Source: DASWVC01 sp036401335 (GTDB lineage: Bacteria; Verrucomicrobiota; Verrucomicrobiia; Chthoniobacterales; JAFAMB01). Taken from it: DNA of 8,491 bases. The notes under the pieces were generated by a model. That model was not told the origin of the DNA, made no database searches, and saw only the letters and a program-made list of their open reading frames with translations. Below are positions 7,913 to 8,491 of this stretch, piece by piece; position 1 is the stretch's first letter, and every line of letters starts with the position of its first letter. Location of the stretch: positions 1-8,491 of the forward strand of contig DASWVC010000254.1 of NCBI GenBank assembly GCA_036401335.1, given 5' to 3'. The position numbers were made by a program, and so were the translations under genes.

Positions 7913-8190
7913 AAAAGAATCGAGTACCGTTTGAGCTGCTTCCGCCCGGCAATGCCGGCCAGATAACCAGGCCGCGGCACCCTTTGCCGATGAACATCGC
8001 CCACCCGAGCAGCGTATAAGCAGCCCGGGTTCAACGCAAGTCTGTTCCGGCCACGGGCTAGCCGGCCCACGGGCCTTGCAAAAGCGCGTTCCTGGCGTTT
8101 GCGACAGCGCGGTCTTCCTTTTCGATGGCCTTGTGCCGTTCCGACCGGGGTAACGGAACGGTGCCAAAAGCCCGGGTAACTACTCCGCAA
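7913..8190. other. Non-coding region upstream of pstB, likely holding its promoter and leader
   Basis: About 280 bp between pstB and the upstream terminator without a credible gene; open frames here have shadow-like, Arg-rich translations. On the minus strand a weak promoter candidate is TTGCGT (8039-8034), a 15-bp spacer, then TATACG (8018-8013), placing transcription start roughly 100 nt before pstB. I could not recognise a Pho box. A strong inverted repeat, CCGTTCCG (8136-8143) with CGGAACGG (8154-8161) around a 10-nt loop, lies near the terminator. A small one, CCGGC-aat-GCCGG, lies at 7946-7958. Their roles are unknown. Confidence 0.4.
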
Positions 8191-8221
8191 ATAAAAGCCC
8201 GGCACACGGCCGGGCTTTTAT
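8191..8221 (-). terminator. Intrinsic (possibly bidirectional) terminator after the porin-like gene
   Basis: A perfect 13-bp inverted repeat, ATAAAAGCCCGGC (8191-8203) and GCCGGGCTTTTAT (8209-8221), encloses a 5-nt loop. On the minus strand the GC-rich stem ends in TTTTAT, 20 nt after the porin-like stop codon, the classical layout for Rho-independent termination. The symmetric A and T tracts would let it work in both directions. It separates the porin-like gene from pstB, so the two are probably not one simple transcript. Confidence 0.9.
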
Positions 8222-8241
8222 CGGATAGGCTTGGGGTGGGT

Positions 8242-8491
8242 TTAGAAATTGAGCAACAGGTCGACCTGGAGCACGTCGACGTGGTTGAAGGGGGCCAGGG
8301 TGTTATTGAGCGGCGAGGCCGGGAAGGTCCCGGTCGCGGCCCCCCCGTAGAGGTTCTCCGTCAGGTGCCAGGCGTGGTACCACGTCAGCGCGAACTGCGC
8401 AAAATCGGTCAGGTTGTAGGCAATGCCGACCGTCGTGCCCTGGGTGTTAAGCGTGCTCAAGGCAAAGTCCGACGTGTTGATGTTGGGGTCC
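8242..8491 (-). CDS. Porin-like outer-membrane beta-barrel protein, C-terminal 82 residues (runs off right edge)
   Basis: The minus-strand frame is open from the right edge to TAA at 8244-8242, giving the last 82 residues of a longer protein. A TTG at 8460 is an internal Leu codon and not needed as a start, because the frame continues upstream (DPNINTSDFALSTLNTQGT). The visible part shows beta-barrel features: alternating hydrophobic strands (TTVGIAYNLTDFAQFALTWY, then VDVLQVDLLLNF), aromatic girdle residues, a variable loop rich in Gly, Pro and Asn between them, and a terminal Phe, the usual BamA-recognised outer-membrane signal. It resembles the C-termini of 16- or 18-stranded porins, such as the putative porin families seen in environmental Gram-negatives. 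An intrinsic terminator follows closely. Next to pstB it might be a phosphate-related porin, but substrate specificity cannot be judged from this fragment. Confidence 0.75.
   Translation of the reverse strand, partial: DPNINTSDFALSTLNTQGTTVGIAYNLTDFAQFALTWYHAWHLTENLYGGAATGTFPASPLNNTLAPFNHVDVLQVDLLLNF

Noticed and set aside
7909..8205. Minus-strand open frame of 98 codons upstream of pstB
   Set aside because: It begins within the terminator hairpin, has no ribosome site and an Arg-rich, shadow-like translation.
1..8491. CRISPR array, insertion sequence or prophage signs
   Set aside because: No spaced direct repeats, transposase-like frames or flanking inverted repeats with target duplications were found, and composition looks even across the window.

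Overview
The window comes from a Gram-negative (diderm) bacterium of fairly high GC. Four of its five protein genes concern the cell envelope: a YihY/BrkB-family inner-membrane protein, a TamB-like protein spanning the periplasm, an Omp85-family outer-membrane barrel and a porin-like outer-membrane protein. The fifth encodes the ATPase of the phosphate transporter. The overall flavour, with large TamB and TamA-like proteins in a tamB-then-tamA order and a porin-like C-terminus ending in Phe, would suit a Verrucomicrobiota/PVC-type genome. That placement is an impression only, because no marker gene is present.

Layout. Positions 1-236 (minus) hold the 5' end of the YihY/BrkB gene, which runs off the left edge. 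A 54-bp divergent spacer (237-290) separates it from a two-gene plus-strand operon: a 1483-residue TamB-like protein (291-4742) and a 707-residue Omp85 protein of TamA/BamA type (4739-6862). Their stop and start codons overlap as ATGA. A 198-bp convergent gap with weak hairpins (6863-7060) precedes pstB on the minus strand (7061-7912). Upstream of pstB lie about 280 bp without a convincing gene. A perfect 13-bp-stem terminator (8191-8221) then closes a minus-strand porin-like gene that enters from the right edge (8242-8491).

How the genes work together. The TamB-like protein has one N-terminal membrane anchor, a long beta-rich body and a C-terminal TamB domain. By family knowledge it would bridge the inner membrane to its Omp85 partner and act in outer-membrane lipid or protein assembly. 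The divergent YihY/BrkB protein is a plausible but unproven inner-membrane partner. PstB and the porin may relate to phosphate and solute uptake, but PstC, PstA, PstS and PhoU are not visible here.

Most notable: residues about 555-872 of the TamB-like protein form three tandem 105-108-residue repeats in strict register, with a decayed fourth copy. The Omp85 partner appears to carry four POTRA domains and has Ser in place of Gly in its VRG(F/Y) motif. No CRISPR array, tRNA, rRNA or insertion sequence was seen.
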